Source of the DNA: an uncultured Lachnospiraceae bacterium
GTDB lineage: Bacteria > Bacillota > Clostridia > Lachnospirales > Lachnospiraceae
Direction of reading: 5' to 3'
Assembly: GCA_905235745.1 (NCBI GenBank)
Contig: CAJOMN010000001.1
Span: forward strand, 371,298 to 435,297
DNA length: 64,000 nucleotides
Made by a program: the position numbers and the translations under genes. Shown here one piece after another: positions 57,640 to 64,000 of this stretch (its first letter is position 1; every line of letters starts with the position of its first letter). The notes beneath the pieces were generated by a model that saw only the letters and a program-made list of their open reading frames with translations, was not told the DNA's origin and searched no databases.

Positions 57640-57669
57640 ATGATACCATTTCGCGCTCGATCTAATCAA
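57640..57669 (-). promoter_or_regulatory. Candidate promoter of the polysaccharide locus
   Basis: TTGATT (reverse complement of 57664-57669), an 18-base spacer and TATCAT (57640-57645) lie about 55 bases upstream of the epimerase ATG. It is the best match in the divergent gap, but not close to consensus. Confidence 0.35.
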
Positions 57670-57822
57670 GAAGGTGGATCGCTTTCTGCAGTCACCCCTC
57701 AAATCAATTCACATATTATGGTTTTTTAAAGCATTAAAACTCCATTTAGTATTTAGAATTATTATATAACAATACAGGAGAAGTATCTATGGCTTTTGAA
57801 AAAAACACGGATTTACTGTTCC

Positions 57823-57851
57823 TTGACAGACAAGATTTGCTTAATTAGAAT
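57823..57851 (+). promoter_or_regulatory. Sigma-A promoter of the secreted InlB-repeat gene
   Basis: TTGACA (57823-57828), a 17-base spacer and TAGAAT (57846-57851) lie about 80 bases upstream of the ATG at 57933, leaving a leader of roughly 75 bases. Confidence 0.75.
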
Positions 57852-57932
57852 GTTGTCATAAAAATGTCAGTTATGAAGTGAGTATTGATTATATTGAGAA
57901 TAAAAAGAATTAACAGCAGGAGGAAGGGTACA

Positions 57933-58712
57933 ATGAGAAAAATCATAAGCAAATCAGTATTGTGCGCGTTATTGGTGGCGGTGGTCGCTCTGGGAGAATT
58001 TACAATCGATACATATGCTGCGGTGAAGCATAATGTAACTTATATCTATGGAACTAAAATGACTACGGTTACAGTCGATCACGGGCAAAATGCCCCGGTT
58101 CCTGCTGACACCTATGTTCCCGGATACCAGTTCGTAGCTTGGGTTGGAAATGCGGCAAATGTTACGGAAGATCGTATTATTCTGGGTGGTTATATGAAAG
58201 ATGCTCCTGTATCGCCTATTGCAACGGTTCCTGTCTATACAAAAAAGGTCAATTCGAACAAGAGTGCACCATGGCCTGAATGGTGGTCAACCATAAACCT
58301 TCCCAAGGGAGTTCCGGGAAAAACCTGCGCGGTTCACTGGTATAACGAATGGAACGGTGAACTTTGGAAGACTGATATAATACCTTATGGCTCGTCTCTT
58401 CCGACACCAGCGGACCCGTGTCTGTCAGGATATGATTTTGCGGGATGGGAAGGTGACTGGACAAATGTTACGGAAGACCGTGCAATTGGGGCATGTTACT
58501 ATATTACCCACAGAGTTAGGTATTTTGATACGATAGATGATGACCTGATCGATATCCATTATGTTCGTGACGGTGAGGGGGATTGGGTTGAACCGCCGTA
58601 TCATAAGCACAAGGAGTTTGTTCGCTACGAGAAGGGCGATGGCGGTGAATATTCCGGAAACAGCGTTCATTACGATATGGATGTATATGCCATATACAAG
58701 GATGAGAATTGA
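57933..58712 (+). CDS. Secreted InlB B-repeat (Listeria-Bacteroides repeat) protein
   Basis: A 259-residue protein. MRKIISKSVLCALLVAVVA is a signal peptide with likely cleavage after DTYA. Two clear InlB-type repeats follow, each with a hydrophobic strand, a P(T/V)PAD loop, GY(D/Q)F and a NVTEDR end (about residues 35-90 and 130-190). A degenerate third repeat ends the chain. There is no LPxTG or membrane anchor. AGGAGG lies 10 bases before the ATG at 57933; a start at 57885 would precede the signal peptide and was rejected. It is divergent from the polysaccharide locus. Function unknown. Confidence 0.85.
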   Translation: MRKIISKSVLCALLVAVVALGEFTIDTYAAVKHNVTYIYGTKMTTVTVDHGQNAPVPADTYVPGYQFVAWVGNAANVTEDRIILGGYMKDAPVSPIATVPVYTKKVNSNKSAPWPEWWSTINLPKGVPGKTCAVHWYNEWNGELWKTDIIPYGSSLPTPADPCLSGYDFAGWEGDWTNVTEDRAIGACYYITHRVRYFDTIDDDLIDIHYVRDGEGDWVEPPYHKHKEFVRYEKGDGGEYSGNSVHYDMDVYAIYKDEN

Positions 58713-58973
58713 GTATCAAATACTGTGAGGGGTCTTTTCGGTACAGGTTAGACCAAATCTTATGATATACATAACATATGTATTTTCCACGCGCTTAATA
58801 ATATAGATAACTGTTCTATATTATTTAGTTTAGATTATTATAGTTTCATTAAGGAATACGAATCATGGATGTTTATGCATACAATCAGATCAAATAGGCT
58901 CATATCTGGTTTTCTAATCCCATCATCACAAAAACCATGGCTACATCTCCCATATTGGTATATAATGTTACCC
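58713..58973 (+). other. Intergenic stretch without a gene
   Basis: About 260 A+T-rich bases between the InlB-repeat gene and a decayed aminotransferase fragment. I see no convincing promoter, terminator or reading frame in it. Confidence 0.4.
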
Positions 58974-59174
58974 ATGATTCCATTAGCCGTCCCGAATTTT
59001 ACACACAACCTTTGTATCTTCGGCCAGAGAATACGTTAACCGATTCGAGGGTATGGTTGCCAAGGCAACCGGGAGCATTCCGTAGCGACGAGCTCGGGAA
59101 CGACGGGACTTCATGTTGCTCTCACAGCTGCCGGCGAAAAAGGGCTTAAGGATATAAGACCGAGTAGGCAGTAA
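58974..59174 (+). pseudogene. LegC-like DegT-family aminotransferase, N-terminal remnant
   Basis: Read across three frames, this stretch gives MIPLAVPNFT, then TTFVSSAREYVNRFEGMVAKATGS, then VATSSGTTGLHVALTAAG, which are the consecutive N-terminal blocks of LegC-type (legionaminic acid pathway) aminotransferases. A gap of about a dozen residues after the first block and a frameshift near 59080 break it, and everything after about residue 75, including the PLP Lys, is gone. It is a fossil of an aminosugar gene. Confidence 0.6.
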
Positions 59175-59218
59175 TGTGGAGTTGGGCTGGTTTTTAGTGA
59201 GTATTAAGGATAACTATA

Positions 59219-60214
59219 ATGGATTTTTTGTACCAGTGTGATGATAAATACGCCCCCTTTACAGGTGTGTCTATTTATTCCCTGCTTGAGAACAATACAG
59301 GATTAGACAGAATAAGGATATTTGTTATTGATGATTCCATTTCGGAAGAAAATCGCAACAGACTGAAGAAGTGCGTGGAATCATTTCACCGTGAACTGGT
59401 ATTCATAGATGGAAGCAGTCTGATGAATGAAGCAGACGCAAAAGAGATGCAGGAATACAAGGGGACAAGGAAAAACACGCACTCTTTCTTGAAAATGCTA
59501 GCATTTAGCGAGCTTCCTGATGACGTTGACAGAGTTCTGTATTTAGATAGTGACACACTGGTTCTAGGAAGCCTCGAGCCGCTATACAATGTAATACTTG
59601 ATGGTTTTATTATTGGTATGGTTCTGGACAGCCTTGTTGATGAGAAGAAGATGCTTATTGGGTTTGACAGATCCGATCCGTATTATAACTCAGGCGTTAT
59701 ATATGTTAACGTCAGAGAGTGGAAGGCTGGCAAATGCAGAAAACGTATAACAGAGCACAGCAAAGATCATACATACGGTACAGTTGATCAGGATTTATTG
59801 AACGTGGTCTTTAAGGGAGAAATATATACACTAACAGCACAGTATAATTTCCAACCGCATCATATAGCATATAATGATAAGGATTATTTCTCGGTTATTA
59901 CACATAAGGAAGGATGCTACTATTCCCCTAATGAGATCAGAGACGCGAGAAATGATATTCGTATAATGCACTTCTTCCGCTATTTAGGCGAGCAGCCGTG
60001 GCATAAGGGAAATCTTCATCCGTGCAATGACTATTTCGATGAGTATCTTCGAAAGAGTCCGTGGAGTGACTATGAGAAGAAAGATGCCGGAAAGGGAATA
60101 TTTGTTATAGAAAAAGGACTATACCGGATTATGCCCCGAAGATTGTTTCTACGTATGTTTATGGCTCTTTTTACATTAAAACTGAAGAAAGATATCAGAG
60201 CAGGAAGACCGTAG
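59219..60214 (+). CDS. GT8 family glycosyltransferase
   Basis: A 331-residue enzyme. LYQCDDKYAPFTGVSIYSLLENN opens the GT8 fold, RVLYLDSDTLVLGSL carries the DxD metal motif, YYNSGVIYVNVREW and DQDLLNVVFKG follow, as in LgtC- and GspA-like galactosyl/glucosyltransferases. AAGGA lies nine bases before the ATG. It stands alone on the plus strand, convergent with the QueC-like operon. Confidence 0.92.
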   Translation: MDFLYQCDDKYAPFTGVSIYSLLENNTGLDRIRIFVIDDSISEENRNRLKKCVESFHRELVFIDGSSLMNEADAKEMQEYKGTRKNTHSFLKMLAFSELPDDVDRVLYLDSDTLVLGSLEPLYNVILDGFIIGMVLDSLVDEKKMLIGFDRSDPYYNSGVIYVNVREWKAGKCRKRITEHSKDHTYGTVDQDLLNVVFKGEIYTLTAQYNFQPHHIAYNDKDYFSVITHKEGCYYSPNEIRDARNDIRIMHFFRYLGEQPWHKGNLHPCNDYFDEYLRKSPWSDYEKKDAGKGIFVIEKGLYRIMPRRLFLRMFMALFTLKLKKDIRAGRP

Positions 60215-60399
60215 GGGGCAAACCCTTTTAATACTATGCAGTTCCTCGGTATGTGCGACGCTTCTACACACTACAAGTTCAAGAATGCTGATGTTATAAA
60301 CATAAGGCAATCTATTGCCTTCTTTCGAGAAACCGCAGAGGCTCCTAAACAGAAATCCAGAATACGGATACCCAAAAAAGATATTCTCACTCGCACCGG

Positions 60400-60750
60400 T
60401 GCGAACAGAACGCTCATCGACACTTCCGGAGAAAATACAAAAAAGCCCCGGCCTACAACACTGGGCTTCTGTCAAAAACCTCAAAACTGCCGCTACGGAT
60501 AATCTTTTTGAGCTTCAGAAGCAGATTGAGGAAAAGACATCAGAGACAAAATCCGCCAGAGCCGAGCTTGTGCAGCTTGAGCATCAAATGAAAAAAGTCT
60601 CCGAACCGCTCCTATATGCGGAACTGTACAGAGACAATAAACCTTTTTAGGAAAAATATAAGAAATCCAAGGATCCGGACAGATACCTGCGTATGCACGA
60701 AACCCCAGCTTATCCTATACGACGGTGCCGAGCGTATGCTTCAAATGTTC
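60400..60750 (+). pseudogene. Conjugative-element relaxase, C-terminal remnant
   Basis: The frame gives HWASVKNLKTAATDNLFELQKQI, then LYRDNKPF, a TAG stop at 60648, then EKYKKSKDPDRYLRMHE, and after a frameshift QLILYDGAERML. These match the C-terminal region of MobA/VirD2-type relaxases on Tn1549-like integrative elements (xHWAxxxNLK, YKxxKDPxxYxxxHExxLILYxxA). The nuclease domain is absent. Identification rests on pattern recall, so confidence is moderate. Confidence 0.5.
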
Positions 60751-60819
60751 TTCATATTCATATATTGTTAAATTCTCTCTCTTAAAGCTTCTCAGCTTAC
60801 TAGCTAGTATTATTAAGTA

Positions 60820-61482
60820 TTATAACAAAGTATCTCCATATACATCATGAATTGACAGCTGCACATCCGACTTATTTTGTGACATATAATTCCATATAGC
60901 TTTATCTAAGACACTTTCGCCCACTTCTAATAGAGCTGCAGTCTTTCGCAATATTTTGCTCGCTTCCTTATAATCAGAGGTCAAAACACCTGCTTTTTCA
61001 AGAAACTGAAACATATGCCTATCAATCGGTATTGCTTGCTGACCAGATAGTAATTTCATATAATCAACCGTCTTTCTTCCTACTCCATTTATATCTAATA
61101 AACTTTCAGCATTCCCTTCATCCAAAATCCACTCTGCCAAATCATCTTCTGTATTTATATTACAATTATAAAAAAACCAAGCCAACTCGCAGATTGTATC
61201 TTGCTTTCTTTTATTCTTCAATTGTATTATTTCCTCAATTGGTATTGTCTGAAATAATATTATAAAATCACATGTCGTTCTATAATCCGAATATTTACTC
61301 AAAATACTATATACTCTTGGATATACCACACTTTTATAATTCATTCCCGCTTGTAATACCGAATCTGTCAATGTTGCAGCCATGTTATAATATGGCGTTC
61401 GCTGTGTTATTTCGACATAATTGTGAGGAATTCTTTCCAAAAGTTCAATAACCTTTTGAACTGAGCGCTCAATATTATCCAT
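60820..61482 (-). CDS. HhH-GPD DNA/base glycosylase-like protein (EndoIII/OGG type)
   Basis: A 220-residue protein. LLDINGVGRKTVDYMKLL is the helix-hairpin-helix with the catalytic Lys of EndoIII/OGG enzymes, and AIPIDRHMFQFL has the catalytic Asp. There is no C-terminal four-Cys iron-sulphur loop, so it is OGG-like rather than EndoIII-like in that respect. OGG-like proteins accompany QueC-like proteins in type IV CBASS. The ATG at 61482 has GAGGAAAAG upstream and overlaps the QueC-like gene by eight bases. It is the last gene of its operon. Confidence 0.85.
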   Translation of the reverse strand: MDNIERSVQKVIELLERIPHNYVEITQRTPYYNMAATLTDSVLQAGMNYKSVVYPRVYSILSKYSDYRTTCDFIILFQTIPIEEIIQLKNKRKQDTICELAWFFYNCNINTEDDLAEWILDEGNAESLLDINGVGRKTVDYMKLLSGQQAIPIDRHMFQFLEKAGVLTSDYKEASKILRKTAALLEVGESVLDKAIWNYMSQNKSDVQLSIHDVYGDTLL

Positions 61483-62119
61483 TAATCTTTTCCTCAAATA
61501 TGTTATTTAACGCATTTATTCGATCAACACAGTTAGGACATGCTCCACAAGGCATTTCTGCATTGACTTGACATGAATATGTCTTTTCAATAGGAGCCTT
61601 GAGCTCCAAACCTAACTTAGCAACATCTGTTTTAGTCATTTCTCGAAATGGCATATTTATCCTTGTTGAGCCGTATTCAAATAACAAGCTTTCTAACTTT
61701 GTAAAGAATTCCATTGAACAATCAATCTCTTTTGCATGGTTACTGTTAATAAATGCCGTATACACATCTTTAATGCCCATGGATTGTGCATATGCCGATG
61801 CTAATGACAAAAACAAAATATTTCTATAAGGAAGATACATATTATCTGCCACAACACTGTCCTCCCACAGATTTGCCTCTACTATCATACGAGAATTTGA
61901 TTCTCTATAAACATCACCTATTTTAATTACTCGTACATTTTCTAAATATTCTGTGGGAAGCACATGCAAAAGCGTTTGATATTCCATTTTTTTACAATGC
62001 TGACCATAATCAATGAATAAAACTACGACATTCTTTTTTTCACTTGCAAGTTTGTATGCCAAAACAGTAGAGTCCATTCCACCAGACGCAAGCAATAGAC
62101 AATCAAAACCTCTTTTCAT
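61475..62119 (-). CDS. QueC-like ATP-dependent enzyme
   Basis: A 214-residue member of the 7-cyano-7-deazaguanine synthase family. LLLASGGMDSTVLAYKLA is the PP-loop, and CQVNAEMPCGACPNC supplies the four zinc Cys at the C-terminus. No queD, queE or queF lies nearby, so it is not a preQ0 operon. QueC-like proteins occur as Cap9 in type IV CBASS and as QatC in Qat, and are believed to attach a deazaguanine to the N-terminal Gly of a partner. It overlaps the PfkB-NDT gene by 17 bases. Confidence 0.9.
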   Translation of the reverse strand: MKRGFDCLLLASGGMDSTVLAYKLASEKKNVVVLFIDYGQHCKKMEYQTLLHVLPTEYLENVRVIKIGDVYRESNSRMIVEANLWEDSVVADNMYLPYRNILFLSLASAYAQSMGIKDVYTAFINSNHAKEIDCSMEFFTKLESLLFEYGSTRINMPFREMTKTDVAKLGLELKAPIEKTYSCQVNAEMPCGACPNCVDRINALNNIFEEKING

Positions 62120-63452
62120 TTTTCACCATCCCACTTATCTCAGTAAACACTGCCTCTATTACTTGACTCTTTGTATTACAATAATGTGTACAAGATTTTT
62201 TCAGAAACATATTATTTAATTTCAAATATGGATCATAAAGTATTATAGGTCTTCCTTTAGCTTGGTAATAACCAATTTCGACCAAAGTCCCTTGATCATT
62301 GTAGAGTAAGGTTGCTATCATTAATTTGCATTCTGATAACAGTTCCATATCTTTAGTAAAAATAGCACTTTCTTCACTAATCTCCATATCCTTATCTACT
62401 TGTCCGTTTTCTTTAATTGGTCTCCGAGGCATAAAATTATGGTACAGAAGAGAGTTCACTAAATCATCCAATTTCTCTGTGTTTATATAATCAAAATCAG
62501 GAGCTGCCATGTAAATTGGATATTTAACTCTTTCGTTCCACGGAACCCTTATTCCTTCCATTTCGACAAAATCATTAATATTTATAGAAATAAGTTTGGT
62601 GTTCTTTTTAAACTCTTCTTGTTGAAGTGTTTGTGCATATAAAGCAGATATCCACGACGCAAATGCCATATTATGCGCAAAATCTTTTTCCATCACTTCA
62701 GAAATATACGCAATATCATATACATCTCCAACGCCTACCGAATGAATAGTCTTACCAACATAAGCTGGTGCCTCATAGCTTGCTTTTTCTTTATAATCAT
62801 AAAGCCACGAGCCTCCCTTATTTTCTTTTACTAATAACTGACAGACATTCTTTTTCCTAAAATAATCTATTAAATCATTATAATTATCATCTTTAAAACA
62901 CTTTTCAAATGATATGGATGATGTCGATAAAAACACAGTCTGAATATTAATTTCATCTATGCCCACAATATCATCACTATCATAATTCATATCGATATGG
63001 ATTCTTCCTTCATAATCTGAAAGCTCACTTAATAATTTAGCATTTCCATATCTTCCAGGAAAAATCATAACATCAGTCGGTTCAAAAGTATCGAGTACTT
63101 GAAATAATGTCAATTCATAGGAATACTCCGCTTGCTTGCACAATATATTCTCATATAGCTGATTGCCACTTTCATCCGACTGCCCGATTAACATCACATT
63201 TGGCGCTTTATCAACATTGCCAAGGCAATATGTATTACTCGCATTTAATACATCCAGTCCATATTTATCAATATCTTTTACAAGATAACTAGGTGCATAA
63301 TATGCCATCGCGTATTCCATATTCAATGCATCGCAACTTCTTGCAGCGTGAAAAATTCCTCCAAGCCTAGATGTACAAAATCCATTAGCTCTGATATCAA
63401 GATGATAGTCTACATATATTTCACCAATTATTAAAACTTTTCTTTTATGCAT
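62103..63452 (-). CDS. PfkB-family kinase fused to a nucleoside 2-deoxyribosyltransferase-like domain
   Basis: A 449-residue two-domain protein. Residues 1-~305 have a PfkB/ribokinase fold: VLIIGEIYVDYHLD, GGIFHAARSCDAL and HSVGVGDVYD, in which the last Asp-containing motif corresponds to the GAGD catalytic loop. Residues ~311-449 begin IYMAAPDFDY and contain MELLSECKLMIATLLYNDQGT followed by EIGYYQAKGRPIILYDP, the pattern of NDT/DUF4406-type nucleoside-processing enzymes. It overlaps both neighbours. Probable nucleoside or nucleotide chemistry; substrate unknown. Confidence 0.85.
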   Translation of the reverse strand: MHKRKVLIIGEIYVDYHLDIRANGFCTSRLGGIFHAARSCDALNMEYAMAYYAPSYLVKDIDKYGLDVLNASNTYCLGNVDKAPNVMLIGQSDESGNQLYENILCKQAEYSYELTLFQVLDTFEPTDVMIFPGRYGNAKLLSELSDYEGRIHIDMNYDSDDIVGIDEINIQTVFLSTSSISFEKCFKDDNYNDLIDYFRKKNVCQLLVKENKGGSWLYDYKEKASYEAPAYVGKTIHSVGVGDVYDIAYISEVMEKDFAHNMAFASWISALYAQTLQQEEFKKNTKLISININDFVEMEGIRVPWNERVKYPIYMAAPDFDYINTEKLDDLVNSLLYHNFMPRRPIKENGQVDKDMEISEESAIFTKDMELLSECKLMIATLLYNDQGTLVEIGYYQAKGRPIILYDPYLKLNNMFLKKSCTHYCNTKSQVIEAVFTEISGMVKNEKRF

Positions 63453-63822
63453 ACAAATTTACCACTATAAAAGGAATTGGTGATAATCCAGATGAAATAA
63501 TTGTTCCTGAATATCTTTTCCCTTTTTTTATGCACAAATTTAAATAACTATAAGATACCGGTAGATTTCCAATAACCTCTTGAGTGCTTGTCAAAACAAC
63601 AGCCAATCGTTTTTTTATTAATTGCATTGATAATTCAACCGATTCACCCACAGATGGTACCCCATTATGGTTCATAAAATATTCTGATATAGCTACATCC
63701 TCCAAGCGAATATTCTCTATTTCTATCGGACACCCATCTCCATCATTTTTACCATCATTAACAAAAGAGCCAGCGCCACCTCCACTATACATTCCAAACA
63801 TTCCATTGCCAGTAGATCCCAT
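63445..63822 (-). CDS. Small Met-Gly-Ser N-terminus protein of the QueC-like operon
   Basis: A 125-residue protein of no firm family and the first gene of the operon. GGGAGG lies seven bases before the ATG at 63822, fixing the N-terminus as MGSTGNGMFGMYSGGGAGSF. A Gly/Ser-rich leader of ~30 residues precedes a beta-rich domain (ESVELSMQLIKKRLAVV, VIGNLPVSYSYLNLCIKKG, IISSGLSPIPFIVVNL) that is faintly HIRAN-like. An exposed Gly2 in front of a QueC-like gene matches the QatB arrangement, so it is a candidate acceptor protein for QueC-type N-terminal modification. Confidence 0.75.
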   Translation of the reverse strand: MGSTGNGMFGMYSGGGAGSFVNDGKNDGDGCPIEIENIRLEDVAISEYFMNHNGVPSVGESVELSMQLIKKRLAVVLTSTQEVIGNLPVSYSYLNLCIKKGKRYSGTIISSGLSPIPFIVVNLYA

Positions 63823-63883
63823 AACACACCTCCCAAAATATATATTATTAATACTTTCATCTCCGTTGCTTTTTTGAACAGTC

Positions 63884-64000
63884 GTAAGTCCTCAATCACC
63901 GGTACCTTATAAAGATACCACATTTCTGAGATAATATCCCCATTTCACGATTTCCGTTTCGACCGATCCGGCTGGATTGAAATCACTAAAAGGAGGTTAT
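63884..64000 (+). mobile_element. Second IS66-family copy, left end (runs off window)
   Basis: The 117 bases from GTAAGTCCTC to the window end match 36099-36215 without gaps and with three mismatches, all in the first 19 bases. It includes the left terminal repeat, the untranslated leader and the AAAGGAGG ribosome site of tnpA. It is in the same orientation as the decayed copy. Confidence 0.88.

Noticed and set aside
57789..57848. A 19-codon reading frame with GGAGAAG in front of its ATG, upstream of the InlB-repeat gene
   Set aside because: It overlaps the TTGACA-17-TAGAAT promoter used for the next gene, so it would not lie within that transcript.
60195..60235. Terminator after the GT8 gene (AGGG/CCCT then TTTT)
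   Set aside because: The stem is only four base pairs, too weak to call.
60236..60502. An 88-codon plus-strand frame after the GT8 gene
   Set aside because: No ribosome site or family similarity, and it overlaps the relaxase remnant in another frame.
60820..63822. Queuosine or dpd-type deazaguanine DNA modification pathway
   Set aside because: Only a QueC-like gene is present; no queD, queE, queF, tgt or dpd genes were seen.
60820..63822. Ordinary type IV CBASS or Qat system
   Set aside because: No CD-NTase, QatA-like ATPase or TatD-like nuclease lies in the window, though genes beyond 64000 are unseen.
1..64000. CRISPR arrays, tRNA or rRNA genes
   Set aside because: No regularly spaced direct repeats and no recognisable tRNA or rRNA sequence were noticed on either strand.

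Overview
The window is A+T-rich and comes from a bacterium, most likely a Gram-positive Clostridia member of the Lachnospiraceae/Butyrivibrio type. This is inferred from AGGAGG-type ribosome sites, two near-consensus sigma-A promoters, a secreted InlB-repeat protein, an IS66-family element and a relaxase remnant. It cannot be proven from the window alone. No rRNA, tRNA or CRISPR array was seen.

Positions 1-57586 form one very long minus-strand surface-polysaccharide locus with many 1-8 bp gene overlaps, read from 57586 down to the left edge. From its 5' end it holds: (a) a UDP-glucuronate 4-epimerase-like gene and a GT4 glycosyltransferase; (b) an MqsR-like toxin with an MqsA-HTH-Panacea antitoxin under its own promoter and operator, a GtrB-like GT2, and a DarG-DarT pair; (c) a PseG-like hydrolase, a polytopic membrane protein, and an oxidoreductase, aminotransferase and acetyltransferase set resembling WbpB/WbpE/WbpD or GnnA/GnnB (2,3-diamino sugar); (d) a second aminotransferase with a nucleotide-sugar SDR, a GtrB-like GT2, a FemAB-like acyltransferase, two methyltransferases and a GtrII-like membrane protein; (e) a decayed IS66-family element (36099-38307) beside a GtrB-like remnant; (f) glycosyltransferases, a WbpP-like epimerase, an AsnB-like amidotransferase, a frameshifted GtrII-like gene, a TupA-like ATP-grasp protein, GT11- and GT10-like fucosyltransferases and an ABC exporter; (g) a split transketolase, FkbM and C-methyltransferase genes, and a nearly complete CDP-3,6-dideoxyhexose pathway (RfbF, two RfbG, RfbH) with a YerE-like thiamine-diphosphate carboligase, which points to a yersiniose-like branched CDP-sugar; (h) OafA-like and MBOAT O-acyltransferases at the left edge.

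Positions 57600-64000 are accessory. The plus strand carries a secreted InlB-repeat protein, a remnant of a LegC-like aminotransferase, a GT8 glycosyltransferase and a remnant of a conjugative relaxase. A compact minus-strand operon follows (60820-63822): a small protein beginning Met-Gly-Ser, a PfkB kinase fused to a nucleoside 2-deoxyribosyltransferase-like domain, a QueC-like enzyme and an EndoIII/OGG-like HhH glycosylase. It shares parts with type IV CBASS and Qat defence, but no CD-NTase, QatA or QatD is present, and it is the best candidate for an undescribed system. The window ends inside a second, directly oriented IS66-family copy (from 63884), so two related IS ends bracket the segment containing both toxin-antitoxin pairs and this operon.
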